A stretch of 64,000 bases of DNA from Centroberyx gerrardi (GCF_048128805.1 NC_136008.1:16471572-16535571); one strand, 5' to 3'; positions 14,701 to 25,971 are shown, counted from the stretch's first letter. The notes: generated by a model not told the origin, from the sequence alone. Made by a program: numbers and translations.

Positions 14701-17700
14701 ATAAGTGACAATGACCCCAGTGTCCACCACCACATGAATCAGCAAACCAGATTGCACGATTGCTATGTGTTCAAGCTGAGCAGGAAGACCCCATAAAACA
14801 TCTTCAACCTGGAAAATAAGAATTAACAAAGGACAATTAAACACAATCTAGGCATACTGAAAAGTTAATATTGGCAAATGTGCCATTGTTTACCTTTACT
14901 TTGCCCCAGTGCTCCATCTCCAAAGTCATGTTCACTCCATAGACCCTTAGGTACAGCTGGCCTTGCTGGATATGAATGATGGGGTCAGACTGTTCCTTGT
15001 CACAAACCTGGGATAGAACATAACGGCAGCTTCCCATATGAAAGTCAAAGCTATGTCCATCATAGCTCCTGAAGTGCCTGCCACTCATGAGTGTGCACTT
15101 GACAGGTTGTGAAGCATGGCATGCCCGGTGGCCATCTTGGATCGCACATTTTGTTCCATTTGGACATGTGTGGTTGGTACATTGCACTTGACCATGGCCA
15201 ACACAGGCGCAGTGCACCCGGCAGTGCTCATCAGGGTAAAAGTTCTCATAGATTTCATGGTAAACTCCATTGTAAATGCAGCCACACTCAGAGATTGGTA
15301 CACATTTCCCACCACTGTGGAAGAAACCAGGTTTGCAGAAACAACCCTCCTTGCAGGTCATTGCTAAAGGACTGGGGAGTTCTATGCAGACAGACACAGG
15401 ATTGGAGCATAGGCGGTATTCACTGTTAGATGGGCAGAAGAGACCTACAGAAGCAGAGGGAGATTAGTTAAACACCATTTAAGCAATTCAATTCTAAATG
15501 TTTGTGTCCCTATACACATTAGACATGTAAAAAGCAATGAAACTTCTTTTCGCCAAAATTACTTACTACAGAAATCAGAAGCCCTCCATTCATCCACTAT
15601 AGCTCCATTTTCTTGGCATATAGCAACATAATTGGACAGAATCTGACACAGGGTGGTCTGGTTACCATTGCCATAGCAGAGGTCATAAACACAGTTGTCA
15701 AAGAAGACACGTGGATCAACAGCTTTGTGACAGCTCTGGAATGCTCCCTCTGTATCCAGTAACCTCCCACAGAAGTCTTTTCCTCGATAAACATCCTTCT
15801 CTTGTGGATGGCACTGGGAGGTGTTCATAGGCACATCCACACAGCCATGTCTGCTGTTGGTTCGCCAGCGTGTGACAGCCACAGACATGTCAGATTCCCC
15901 CTCTGCCATCAGGTCGTCTTCTGGATCACCGTTGAAATTCCCACATAGGCCACAGAGACCACCAGAGAAGACCCTTGGCACGTGGACAGTCAGGAGGTCT
16001 GAGTTATATGTCACAACAACGCCAAAGTCAGTCTCTATAACCATTGAGAGCCCAATCATGTAGATCTTTACTTTGCCTTGGCTTAACACAGAGGGAAGAC
16101 TCAGGAGTAGACCATTTACCTGAAACAATTGGAAGAATGTTTACATGTGGAAATAACATTAGCTTGGCTAGATGTATTGTGGCAAATGAGTGAACTCAAA
16201 GGAGGAAGATAACTGCACACTCAAGGCGATGCCATCAAATGTTTTAATCGACGTGAAACCCTAAAGTGTCTTTTTGAAAAAGACCCTTTAGGGTCGAAAC
16301 ATCGATTAAAACATTTGATGGCATCGCCTTGAGTGTGCGGTTATCTTCCTCCTTTGGCTTCAGCATATTTTTATATCCAGCACCTCCCTCATTGGTGTGC
16401 GTTTTGTTTTCTCGTTAAATAAGTGAACTCACCTCAACCATGTTACTCCAGTCATACGACATCTCAATGGAATAACCAGAGACAAACATTTTAACAAGCC
16501 GAGAGAAGGAAAGGTTGGTAGGGCCCTTCATCTGGTTCTGCACCTCCACACTAAAGTCCTCCAGGTCCCCCCAGCTAGGACAATGAGCAGCGAGTAGGTA
16601 AGTACAGTTACCATGGAAGTCAAAGTCACGCCCATCAAAGGTGGTATAATGAGGATCTCCTTTGGCTATGCACACCCCTGACCCATCCGTGTGACAGCCC
16701 AGGACTCCATTTTGAACCTTGCACACTTCCCCAACCTGGCAACGGGACTGGGCACACATCACCTTCCTGGAGGTAGGCTGGCAGACACACTGCCTCTGAC
16801 ACTGCTGGTCGATCCAGAAGTTCTCCTTGGGGTGATAGTAGGAACCTTGGTGGATGCAACCACACTTGTTATATGGTACACACTTGCCGCCACTGAGCAG
16901 ATATCCCCTGTTGCACTGGCATGATTCCACACAGGGCAAGGAGCAACCAAGCTGGGCATCTGGGTTACCACAGGTAGCAGGGCAGGCAGAGCCACAGGTC
17001 TCATAGTGGCTGTTCATAGGACATATCATGGCTGTGAAAGAAAGAACATGCTCTTAGCCTTCTTTATGGACAATGTTGTTTATCACTCCACGGTAAACAA
17101 TTTTAAAACTCACGGCACTTGGCTATACTTCTCCAGTATGCGACTCTGGCCCCGAGCCTCTGGCAGATGTTGGCATAGGCTGTCATGACCCTGCACATAG
17201 CAGAGGCAGCTCCGTTGGCAACACACAGATTGGTCATACAGCTACGAACATATGGCTCAGGATCAATATAGGAGTGGCACTCAGCAAAAGGTCCATCACT
17301 GCTCTGCAGGAGAGTGCAACCAGTCCCCACAGAGCCATGTTTAATGTCACCAGGAAATGATTTGGTTTGGCTTGTAGTACATATTGGACATGAGGCACCA
17401 CCTCCGCAATCCTCAGTACAGAAGCCTGTATCACTGTCCACTCTCCAAGGGAGGATAAAGTCCACAGCCTGGGTCTTGTGTGTCCCATCAGGGCCAATGA
17501 AGTCACCCGTGGAGTTGTGACTGGCGTTTCCACACAGACCACACAGGAGTCCATATAGCTCTGGGCTAACTTCAACCTGGAGGTGATGGTCCCAGTCATA
17601 CTGCAGAACCAGGCCAAAAGTAGTATCTAAGACAATGCTGGAGCCACTTGGATACAAGTTCAGGGACCCATTCCCTAAGGTAAGAGGTAGGTTTCTCTTC

Positions 17701-20698
17701 TGTCCATCAATCTGTGATTGTAAAAGCAAAAATGGTTAACACATTGTATGTGAATGGCCCCCCTGATAAAATGGAGAGCAACAAAGAACGGCATGTTTTA
17801 TTTGAATAAGTACAGTACACTTACCCTGACTTGATGTTTGTCTTCTTTAACCATGGAGATATTAAACCCTTGGATGTAGACCTGTACTGTGTAGATGGCG
17901 GAGATGGTAACACTGCTCAAGTGCGCTCTGGCTATATTGATCTGTACTGGAACAGAAGCATTTAAGCCTGGACAGGTGGTCTGAACTAGGGTGTAGTTAC
18001 AGTTCCCCTGAAGGACAAAATCTCTTCCATCAAAGGTGCGGTAGTAAGAGTCTCCCCATGCAGAGCATACTTTAGTTTCCAAAGAGCAGAGTGGCTTTCC
18101 ATCTTTCATAATGCACTTCCTTTTGTGACCACAGTGCAAGTCTTCACAAGATGTTGCAGCTTCAAAGTAAGCACAGAGCAGGTAATTAAAACATAAAAAC
18201 ATAGAACAATTAAATGTTTTACTTTGCAGGAAAAGGCAGTCAGAAAATGCTCAAAAATATTTCTTAATACATACTTTTCTCACATATTGCCGGATGTAAT
18301 TCTCTGGTCATAGTACTCAGGTACAGTCCCACATCTGTATCTGTGTGAAGAGAGCTGGACTTTGTATTATCAAGTGGCTGAGCAAAGTTTGGCCCCCAGG
18401 ATAATTTAGCAGAAGACAAGAAGTTCTCTCTGCTATGGGTATTGTCATCAAGCTGTTCACTCATATCAACTGAATCGAACATGGGCAGAGTCTGGCAGAT
18501 ATCATCTACTGATTGCAGTACTACTAGAGATGAGTAACGCTGTCCATTGCCATGTGTGAAGTAAACAAGTTGAAGAGGATTGTCGCTAGTAATGTGGATC
18601 TCAGCCGAGCTCATGAGTGGGATGACGTCCATGACACCACTAACAACAGACACCTTCTTTCGCCCAGTGCCGACAGTGACATCCAGCTCAGAGTTGATAG
18701 TAGCCATTGCCAACAAGAAATTGGAGCTCATGCCAGTGTTTACCAAGGGAGGGATAATGTAATCAAAACCCCAGTGAGAGACTGGTTCCAAATCAGCAAA
18801 TCCATAAGAGCAATTCCCAGTGGTTGGTTTGTAGCAGGTAAAACCCACCACAACACATACAGCCTCTTTGGAGTGTATCTCTGAGCCAGAGAGGGTGGTG
18901 TTGCTCTGGAGATGAACACTCTCCAGCGCCCGTATACTTAAGTGAAGGATACTACCCCTGGGGTACAAATTGCCCTCAAAGACCACTTCCCCTGAGAGGG
19001 CCACATCCACAGATGTCTCGTGGTCAGAGTTGGTGATCACCATCTGGCTGACAGCAGTCTGGTCAGGGAACTTCGGGGTGATGGGATAGTAGTGGGTCCC
19101 CCAGGAGGACACATCATGAAGGAGGCTATGATCACAACCGGTCTGGGTGCAGAATGAGGCCAGAACTGAAACAGGCCGTGTTGACTTAACACTGAGGAGA
19201 GAGGAGGAGCGAGCACTGGTCATTCCCACAGACAACGGCAGGGGGATGGTCTTAGACTGGCCAGCAGAGAGGAAGATGTGTTGTATGAAGCTACTTTCCA
19301 GAACCTTCACAGTGACTAAGCTCCAAACACCTGTGGCTGTGATAGTGATCTGATGGCTGACATTTGGCGTTTGCTCATTATGTGGGGGAAACATCATGAG
19401 AAACTTCCTACCAGGACTGGCCCAGGACAAGCCTGCAGAAGAACAATATAAAATTGAGTGACATTGTTTATGGAATGTTGAATGAAAATAAAACCAAAAC
19501 AAAACAAATGTTTAGGATGTTCCCACATCACAACTGCAGGAGATATGCATGTAGTCGCAAGAAAGTCTGAACCATAACATATGATTAGGCTAAAGATAAA
19601 CTACTCTGACAACAGATGACAATTTTATGACAGGAAATAATACACTTGCAGTAAAGTGATTACATCGATCCACTGTGAGCAGAGTTATGTTTCCCACCAT
19701 GTGCAGTAAGTAAGTCTAGCTGTGTAACAGATAAGAGTGGTGGTGTCAGGTTTCAACAAGCTCAGCAGCCAATGAAGAACACGGCTCCTAGTTCCTGACT
19801 GGAGTACCTCTGTATTAACGTGCACACTCACTCTCAGGAAGTTTCCATGATAACAAGGATCCTGGCGTGGGAGCAACGACATACCAGTAGTGTATAGAAT
19901 CAACTCTGCACAACAGCTCAACATCTAAATGTAAGTCTACCTTTCAACCAATACAATATTGTAAATGTGTATGAGGGTGATTTGCATAAGACTATCATGT
20001 TATCTCCTACTGTTCAATTATCTATCAGCACAAGCTGCATGGATTGCCATAGCAACTAATAGCTAAGGATGAAGAGAGATATATTTTAATGTAAATAATA
20101 TTTTAGGAATCTCCTGATACATAACTTGCATTATGTTCCTATCTACAATTCACTGTAAGTTATAGTGATAGCACTGACAGATAAGATAAAGTGGGTGTTG
20201 CTGTGGTGTGTTGTGTTGTGTTTTATTTTTACAAACACTAATGCCTCCTAATCACATCCCAATGAAGAGAAAACACGAGGGTGAAGCTTTCTCAAGACAC
20301 CTATCGCTGACAATAATTCATTTTAACATTATCCAGATGAGTGTCATTGTTGTTTCAAGGGCTGAGACATAGCCACACCCCAGCCATAACTCAAAACTAG
20401 ACAAATACAGCTTCTTAAGGTAGACAGCAGAACTGTTGAGACTTGAGAGGCTTTAGGGTGAGGGAGTAATAACCAAACGATGATGCAAGTTTGTTGCTAA
20501 TCATTCACTATTAAGTCAAAATTGGACATGGCCTGAGTGAAGAAGATTTTGACTGTATCCTAGTTATACTGCAGTTTGTAGAAAAATCTTTGTAGCCTAT
20601 CACATTCCAGTCAAACACGAACTGGAACTGTAGCCTATTCTGTTATGCCACTTACCAAATCCTAAGAGGCACACCTGGAGCAGCAGCACAAACTGCAT
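1447..20698 (-). CDS. fcgbp: IgGFc-binding protein-like (FCGBP family), complete gene of 28 coding exons
   Basis: Secreted giant glycoprotein of the FCGBP family; in mammals FCGBP is a mucus component made by goblet cells and covalently linked through vWD modules. Coding exons in transcript order: 20656-20698, 18275-19432, 17825-18159, 17114-17711, 16433-17031, 15567-16119, 14894-15444, 14250-14808, 13870-14066, 13264-13402, 12196-12500, 11231-11804, 10318-10901, 9499-10066, 8441-9015, 7747-8308, 7222-7421, 6837-6972, 6341-6663, 5681-6260, 4982-5574, 4283-4850, 3427-4004, 2786-3341, 2512-2711, 1966-2343, 1592-1863, 1447-1462. Phases agree at every junction and sum to 12,300 nt (4,099 residues plus stop). 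Domain order: signal peptide, IgGFc-binding domain, ten D modules (TIL, vWD, C8) with the last truncated. It could be one of several fcgbp paralogues, which fish often have; orthology was not tested. Zonadhesin is a less likely name because the IgGFc-binding domain is present and MAM domains are absent. Confidence 0.93.
2786..4004 (-). CDS. fcgbp: fcgbp-like D module 9 (exons 23-24)
   Basis: Exons 3427-4004 and 2786-3341, residues about 3434-3811. TIL with CPKNSHYELCGPRCPVVC; vWD opens LAGFGYVTFDGLALPHHG (no GDPH). The core motif reads SGLCGNFNGDQSDD, again lacking the first cysteine. C8 is complete, ending WRKNTPC. Confidence 0.9.
4283..5574 (-). CDS. fcgbp: fcgbp-like D module 8 (exons 21-22)
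   Basis: Exons 4982-5574 and 4283-4850, residues about 3047-3433. TIL with CPANSHYKTCGSACPPSC; vWD opens VTGLYFTTFDGHHFEF. The core motif reads SGLCGNANANPHDD, with Ser in place of the first Cys of CGLC. C8 follows and ends WRSDTFC. Confidence 0.9.
5681..7421 (-). CDS. fcgbp: fcgbp-like D module 7 (exons 17-20), first half split into three exons
   Basis: Exons 7222-7421 (TIL), 6837-6972 (linker with CTMKCTCGPPLVC), 6341-6663 (vWD start, AWGHPHYHTFDGLDYDF) and 5681-6260 (vWD end, C8), residues about 2634-3046. Exon sizes 200/136/323 match the 197/139/305 pattern of module 4. GDPH is changed to GHPH at the Asp. The core motif is YGLCGNFNGDPLDE, so the first cysteine of CGLC is lost. Confidence 0.9.
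7747..9015 (-). CDS. fcgbp: fcgbp-like D module 6 (exons 15-16), unusual TIL
   Basis: Exons 8441-9015 and 7747-8308, residues about 2255-2633. The acceptor at 9016-9017 was chosen because a nearer upstream alternative would create an in-frame stop with the preceding exon, while this one restores the usual start (YQSCPSSTSYS). The N-terminal part of the TIL domain has lost the CG..CP cysteine pattern. vWD opens VDGRSQYTTFDGQTF; CGLCGNYNANPSDD is intact. Confidence 0.87.
9499..10901 (-). CDS. fcgbp: fcgbp-like D module 5 (exons 13-14)
   Basis: Exons 10318-10901 and 9499-10066, residues about 1871-2254. TIL with NSHYESCGTACPATC closely resembles that of module 2. vWD opens YTGHHFTTFDQHDHD (no GDPH; the usual FDG is FDQ). 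CGLCGNLNSDPADD is intact, and C8 ends WRRPGFC. Confidence 0.9.
11231..14066 (-). CDS. fcgbp: fcgbp-like D module 4 (exons 9-12), first half split into three exons
   Basis: Exons 13870-14066 (TIL, CPKNSHYNICVSACPESC), 13264-13402 (cysteine-rich linker with CSERCNCSAPATMCC), 12196-12500 (vWD start, GGAHFYTFDGEMF) and 11231-11804 (vWD end and C8), residues about 1466-1870. In neighbouring modules 2, 3, 5 and 6 the first three parts are fused in one exon. The core motif is HGMCGNNNG, so the first cysteine of CGLC is lost. Introns here reach about 760 bp. Confidence 0.88.
14250..15444 (-). CDS. fcgbp: fcgbp-like D module 3 (exons 7-8)
   Basis: Exons 14894-15444 and 14250-14808, residues about 1096-1465. 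TIL domain with CPSNSEYRLC, then a vWD domain opening MSGRHFRSYDGHSF (no GDPH). The core motif reads CGLCANFNG: both cysteines are kept but Gly is replaced by Ala. The C8 domain follows, ending WRGVKC. The last base of the second exon begins a Ser codon shared with module 4. Confidence 0.9.
15567..17031 (-). CDS. fcgbp: fcgbp-like D module 2 (exons 5-6), with intact GDPH
   Basis: Exons 16433-17031 and 15567-16119, residues about 712-1095. The TIL domain begins CPMNSHYETCGSACPATC. The vWD domain starts CIAKGDPHYTTFDGRDF: this is the only module with an intact GDPH motif, known in FCGBP, MUC2 and MUC5AC as an autocatalytic Asp-Pro cleavage site. CGLCGNFNGDPEDD is complete, followed by C8. The intron between the two exons holds the foldback insertion at 16199-16416. 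Confidence 0.92.
16199..16416. mobile_element. foldback insertion in fcgbp-like intron 5 with 15-bp target duplication
   Basis: Near-perfect inverted repeat arms of about 56 bp (16197-16252 and 16300-16356, about two mismatches) enclose a short spacer that carries its own mini-hairpin (GACCCTTTAGGGTC). A tail of about 60 bp follows to 16416. The insertion is flanked by a 15-bp direct repeat, 16184-16198 and 16417-16431, with one mismatch. No open frame. The family was not identified. The duplication length fits retroposition or some DNA transposons. Confidence 0.75.
17114..18159 (-). CDS. fcgbp: fcgbp-like D module 1 (exons 3-4)
   Basis: Exons 17825-18159 and 17114-17711, residues about 401-711. 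A short cysteine-rich lead (SCEDLHCGHKRKC) replaces a full TIL domain. The vWD domain opens with AWGDSYYRTFDGRDF, so the GDPH cleavage motif is altered to GDSY. The vWD domain ends in CGLCGN, followed by a cysteine-rich C8 domain ending in WRSIAKC. The exon join lies at the usual place, before the IDG triplet that starts every second half in this gene. Confidence 0.9.
18275..19432 (-). CDS. fcgbp: fcgbp-like exon 2: IgGFc-binding N-terminal domain
   Basis: A single large exon codes residues about 15-400. It matches the FCGBP N-terminal domain in position and style: it opens with GRKFLMMFPPHN, carries SWGTHYYPITP and later YIIPPLVNTGM, and is rich in Ser/Thr/Val beta-strand-like sequence with few cysteines. 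In mammalian FCGBP this region was first described as binding the Fc part of IgG; whether the fish protein binds immunoglobulin is unknown. Both splice junctions split a codon after its first base. Confidence 0.9.
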
Positions 20699-20700
20699 TA
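20656..20700 (-). CDS. fcgbp: fcgbp-like exon with start codon and signal peptide
   Basis: The start codon is at 20698-20696. It encodes MQFVLLLQVCLLGFG, a typical short hydrophobic secretion signal; the last codon is split with the next exon. The donor is GTAAG. Directly upstream of the ATG (two nt away) is a strong acceptor-like sequence, a T-rich tract ending in CAG. The transcript therefore probably starts in a further non-coding exon above 20.7 kb that I could not place. Confidence 0.85.
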
Positions 20701-22701
20701 CTGGAAACAAGAAAACTCTGATTACATGTGCAGAACGATTGCTTCGTTTCCGTTTAACCCTAACTTGATATTGTAAAGGCTATTTGCACGCCTAGGGAAA
20801 CGCCAAACATCGAAACCTATTGCTGTGATAACAGAGCAACGCCAGGGACAAGAAATAAAGAAACAGATAGCAGCACGCCGAACCACGCGGTGCTCAAGCC
20901 AATTACAACCTTTCATCAGTCCACTTCGACGTCATCATCTCTCGACTAATTAGTAGGCTGCAGCTGCCAGGTGATCTGCATCACATTAGACTAGCCTATA
21001 ATATAAAACTACCATACAGTCAAATATATGCAAAAATGTTCAAATTAAACCCCTCAGTAACTGCATCAAGTCACACATGCGTCTACAATCCATCACAGTT
21101 CCACTGAAAAAGGTTGGAGCAGGTGCCTTTTTCATTTCCATCATTGGGATATTACTTGCCATACTTTAGGGGGTCCAAATTTGATCTTGTAACTTTTAGC
21201 ATTATAATCAAGCAAAAAAACCCCACCAGAAATCTATTCGGAAGCCACATCTAAGAGAGACAGGAAACCCACCTCCGATAACTTATCAAATAGATCAAAT
21301 AGGCTGATAATAAATTGTCAGTCATATATTGCTCCACTTATCCCCAGAACTTGTGGCAAATAATATTACACGGAGAGACTTTGTCATTTTTGTTATTTTT
21401 AAAAACTTTCACATATTTATAGGAAACTGTAGCAGTTATAAAAAAAAAAACAGCAGAGTCGACATAGAGAGGTATTTTCCGCTGCGGCTGAAAAAATGTG
21501 GCAACGACGACGTATTGTTAATTTTTTTTATTTGGTAATGAGTTGGCTGTGAATCCCCTAACGTTACTCGATGAGAGTAAGTTCTCCTCAGCCATGGCCC
21601 TCAGAGCAGAGAGCTTCCTGTCATCGGAGAGTTCACGCTGTGGTTCACTTGGTCTTGTGAGGCTGCACATTTGTGGTGAGTGCCTTGAGTTTAAGGACAG
21701 AAGGGGAGAAAGAGACATTCATTAATTGGGGGACATGTTAATCCAGAATCTTGACTTCCACTAACTGAGTGCGGATCTTTTTACTGTAGACTTGTGTTTC
21801 TCTTCTGTATTGGTAGGTTATTTATAGCCTACGGTAATCTATTTATCTATAGCCTAGCATGTTGCCAGTATGGAAATAATCAATAAACATACGAGGAATG
21901 GTAATCGAGACTTTTTAAAATTAGCATCACCATGTAGCTACAACTGCACTCTTTGATGCTGTTTCCTCATATGCTTAATAGTTTTCTTAGCTTTCCTTTG
22001 CTTTCTTATCAACAATTTCACCCAAATTCAGGGAACTCCTTGATCACCGTCATCTGTTTCATTCAGCGGCTGTAACTCGTGGAGAGGGATATCTAAAACA
22101 AATGCAGATCTGACTGTTATACAAAAGAGCGAGTCGACGTGACAGTAACTTGAATTTGCCATTCAAATGTTCAGACTTGTTCCATAAGGAAGCAGGTTTA
22201 TGGTAATCTGCTAGGTGACGCTGCTGTAAATTTGAAACTCAAGTTGTCTGACTTGGCAGAGGCAAGAACTGTCATCTCACTTCCTCTGTTCTTCTGTGTG
22301 TGTGTGTGTGTGTGTGAGTGAGTGAGTGTATGATGTCTCTCTGGAGTGTCAGTGTTGTCGGACCTTTTTTGGTTCTGCTGTTGTCACTCAAGCTGAGTTT
22401 AACATGAGAAGCAGTGACACCAAATTTCTATAATTCTGTGGAACCTTTTGCATCTAGCCAATGCAGAGCTTTTTGAACCCTTTGTGTTGCTTATTTCTCG
22501 GAGTAAGGATGAAAGACGGCAGCAAGAAAGCCCTCAGTGTGTGACTGTGGTAGGTAGCGTGGCTCTTGATAGTGGTGTTAACAAAACAAAGAACATCAGC
22601 ATAGTCTGCATCTGATAAAAAGTTTACCCAGTGTGTAATTCCAACACGTCAGTGCCCCTTGTAGAACCAATTCTGTGTTAATTCTCGTTTATTCTGTGGT
22701 T

Positions 22702-22766
<65 letters not shown>
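22702..22766. repeat. (CA)n microsatellite followed by (GA)n
   Basis: About 32 CA units with one TA interruption near the start, followed within 15 bp by a GA-rich tract to about 22806. Confidence 0.97.
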
Positions 22767-22768
<2 letters not shown>

Positions 22769-23449
22769 ACCACAAAGAGAGAGAGAGAGAGACACAGAGA
22801 GAGAGAGTGAAGCAACAGAGAGGTGGAGACAGACAGGATATCTGTCTCCAAGATATTCTCAGAAACGGCCTCATATCCTCTGAACTATGTTCTACTGATG
22901 GCCTTATTGTCCTAATGCTAACTATATTTGAGTTGAGAATAACAACTCAGATGTCATCCTCATTGTTTATTGATGGTGGATTGCTCACTGATATGCTTGG
23001 CACCGATAGAGGTATTGTGAGTTTTGTTATATTTTTCTTTATGAATTTCCTTGTTGCATTGTTTGTGGCCCAGTGGCACGGTGGAATACGTTACTTTAGA
23101 GATATAGGGGAAAAAAAAACAAAAACATTTGCATCAACCTCACCTAGATAAACAGCCCCTGTAGAGATGACAGAGTTGAGTAAACATTTCAATAAGAATA
23201 TTTTCTCTCTTCACTGAACCATAGTAAGCTACCACATTTTGAAATTGAATGGCAATGAATAACAAATGATCTGGGAGCTTTTCTCCCGCTCTCCCTCAGT
23301 CTCCTTCTCCCTCACTCCCTCTCACTCAGTCTTTTGTCTGCTGTTCTCAATCTTTCTTAGAGCCCGTTTGTCTCAGCTTTGCCACACATCTTCATGATAA
23401 TCATACAAATTTTCTTTGCTACTTTCTGTCTTCTGATCTACCCCCCCAT

Positions 23450-23483
<34 letters not shown>

Positions 23484-23696
23484 CCCCTCTTTCTCTCTCC
23501 CAGTCCCCCTCCCCTCTACTTGTCTTCTCCTGTGTACTTCCCAGTCTACAGTAATTCTAATATCTATTCACATTGGTGATTGTTATCACTCATGTCAAAG
23601 TCATGTCAGCAGTGTGCAGTGGAGGAGAGAGGAGGGTTGTTATCTGTGTGAGCAGATAAGAAAGAGATAGTCTATGTTGCTGTGTACAGTACTGTT

Positions 23697-23697
<1 letters not shown>

Positions 23698-23759
<62 letters not shown>
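23698..23759. repeat. (TG)n microsatellite
   Basis: About 30 uninterrupted TG units. A CT-rich tract lies 200 bp earlier at 23450-23500. Confidence 0.97.
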
Positions 23760-23762
<3 letters not shown>

Positions 23763-25971
23763 TTGTTTATAGGTTCTACTGGGTGGGGTGGGAGGAGTGG
23801 ATAGTGCTCATCATTCAAAATTAAGCCTGGTAAACAAGATTTAGGTGTTCTGTGGGCCTGGCCTGGCCAGACAGGTATGCTGCTCAGGGTTAATCCTATC
23901 AGAGGGAAACTACATTTGGGAAACAAAAGGAACAAAAACAGGAGCAGTTCACCTTGCACTAGCAGTACACTTTCTGTCTTTCTTGCAGTGCTACACTCCT
24001 TATTTATGATTCGTAGGTTTTTAGATTCATGATCTATGATGTTTGAATCTCTGGCCTGAGGATACCCGGCATGTCTCCTTTATAAGCAAGCCACTGGTTA
24101 TCATAAGTTGCAAATTGGGTCTGGTATTAAAGAGCAAATTCAATCGGCATTCAAATGTACAAGAATATATTACCCAATTTGAAAAATAATACAAGCTTCA
24201 GGAGCCATTTTGATACAGAGGCGGTGGACTGTGTTGATAAATATTTCCAAATTGGATCAGCTTATTATTTCACCCAAAGCGACTCTGAAAAGCAAATTGG
24301 ATACAGAAGGGGATTTTATTTGCGGCTTCTTAGGTTGTTTGGGTTTGGAGATTTACTGCAGCTATTTGTGAGGCCAGAACAGCCCACACTACGCTCCCTC
24401 TCAAATCAGTCCTCAGTCGTCTGATTAACATCTTTAACCAACATATTTCTCCTTCCATGGCACGCTCTTCTGCTAATTTAGCAGGCAGACAGCCTTGTTG
24501 TGGACTGGGCCAGACTCACTCCCTCTGTGGCCCTGCAGGATGGACATTTGTGTACCATGCAAGTTTGTAGACATCAGCTACCAAGGCGGCATTTACAAAT
24601 GAGATTATATGCCCAGATTCCCATGTCAGGCCTTTCTCAGGCATCAAATCCCTTACTGAACGAATGAACTGATTCTCCACCAGCTCAATGCCCCTACCTC
24701 CCTCTCTTTCACTTCCACTAACCAAATATGGAACCTCCACTTCCGTAGATTACAGTAATGAGTATGGAGCAGTAGTCGATGAGTGTGGTGTGGGGTGGGT
24801 GGCTTAGTGGTTTGCTGCTGTGCTCGATAGTCTGTCCCTTAACAATGCAGGTCACCTCCGTTCTTTCCACATAGTCATTAACTATAGAGGAAATAAGGAC
24901 ACAATGGGCATGGCTAACAATGAAGAGACGCCTGTAACATTTGGCACACATGTCAATAGGAGAATTCTCCTAGTCTATCTAGTGTGCCATGGGTCTGTAT
25001 TGTTTTCTGGTTCTGTGCCAGCCTCACTGGCTAAATCTGACCAATGAGACTTTATCCGTCCGGCGGGACCTCCACTGGAGAAGAGGTCATTCCCAAGTTT
25101 CCACATTTAAAAATACCGCCGATTGTGTTGTGCTCGCCCAGCTGGCTGCTGGGGCTTTGTTTAGCTCGCTAAGAACATCTGTGTTTCACACATCTGTGTG
25201 GTGGTGATGTGGAGCAGAGGCAGGTCTGCTTTGGGCCCTGCGCCATGAGGAAGTTGTGAGATTTCTCAAGAAGAACAAGGAAAACCAATCACCCACAGCC
25301 AAAGCAAATGTGACTTTTGGTCTCTCTGATAAAGGGTCATTGAGTGTCAACACTGAGATATTTGTTTAAGTTACCATAAAGCTCATACATTTTTTTTCTT
25401 TGTCTAGACGTGTCACAACAGGATTATCGCTTAGCATGATACGCTAAATTAATTAATTACCTTTTGTTTTGTTTTTGTTTTGTTTTTTACTGGTGCAAAT
25501 CAGCACCTGGCACGGTACTCAGGCTTTGCGTACACAGGGAGAGGAAAATGTTGAATAGACACTTGTTGCCAGCTGACTGTGACGGAATGCCCAGAGAACA
25601 GGTTTTTGCTGAGCACTGTGGGAAATGCGGTTCTCATTCACTGACCCACTTGCCTCCACCCACCTCAGATTACATTCTAGATTTACACGCAGACCTTATA
25701 CCAGTTGACAGAGTGCACGGACTGGCTGGCAGCCGGTGGGCCTTGGAATTTGTAGTTTTCCACTAACTAGGAGTATGTGATTCTGAAATTCTAAGCCAGG
25801 AGTGTAATTTTGGTAGAAAGGATATCCAGCCAGACAAGCCCCAATAATAGAGACTGTTGCTGAGCGGTATCTCACATGAGCTACAACACCAAGATTTCAC
25901 CCACATCAATGGCTGAATATTAATAGCAGATATTTTTAACTTGGTTTCTTCTCCCCCTGCAGCATTTGAAG

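Larger units (their letters stand above)
20701..25961. other. intergenic region between two divergent genes, no coding exon seen
   Basis: The fcgbp-like gene and the plus-strand small membrane-protein gene point away from each other, so both promoters and 5' non-coding exons should lie here. No TATA box could be assigned with confidence. A possible plus-strand non-coding exon ends near 21675, where a GTGAGTG donor-like sequence follows; this is weak. Microsatellites: (CA)n 22702-22766, (GA)n about 22774-22806, CT-rich 23450-23500, (TG)n 23698-23759. Open frames in these repeats are artefacts. Confidence 0.6.

Noticed and set aside
19685-19924. Minus-strand open frame in fcgbp intron 1
   Set aside because: Not needed for frame continuity, since the signal-peptide exon joins directly to the IgGFc-binding exon; no domain is seen.
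22675-23151. Open frame of 158 codons on the plus strand
   Set aside because: It is driven by the (CA)n and (GA)n repeats (His-Thr and Arg-Glu runs) and has no splice context or domain.
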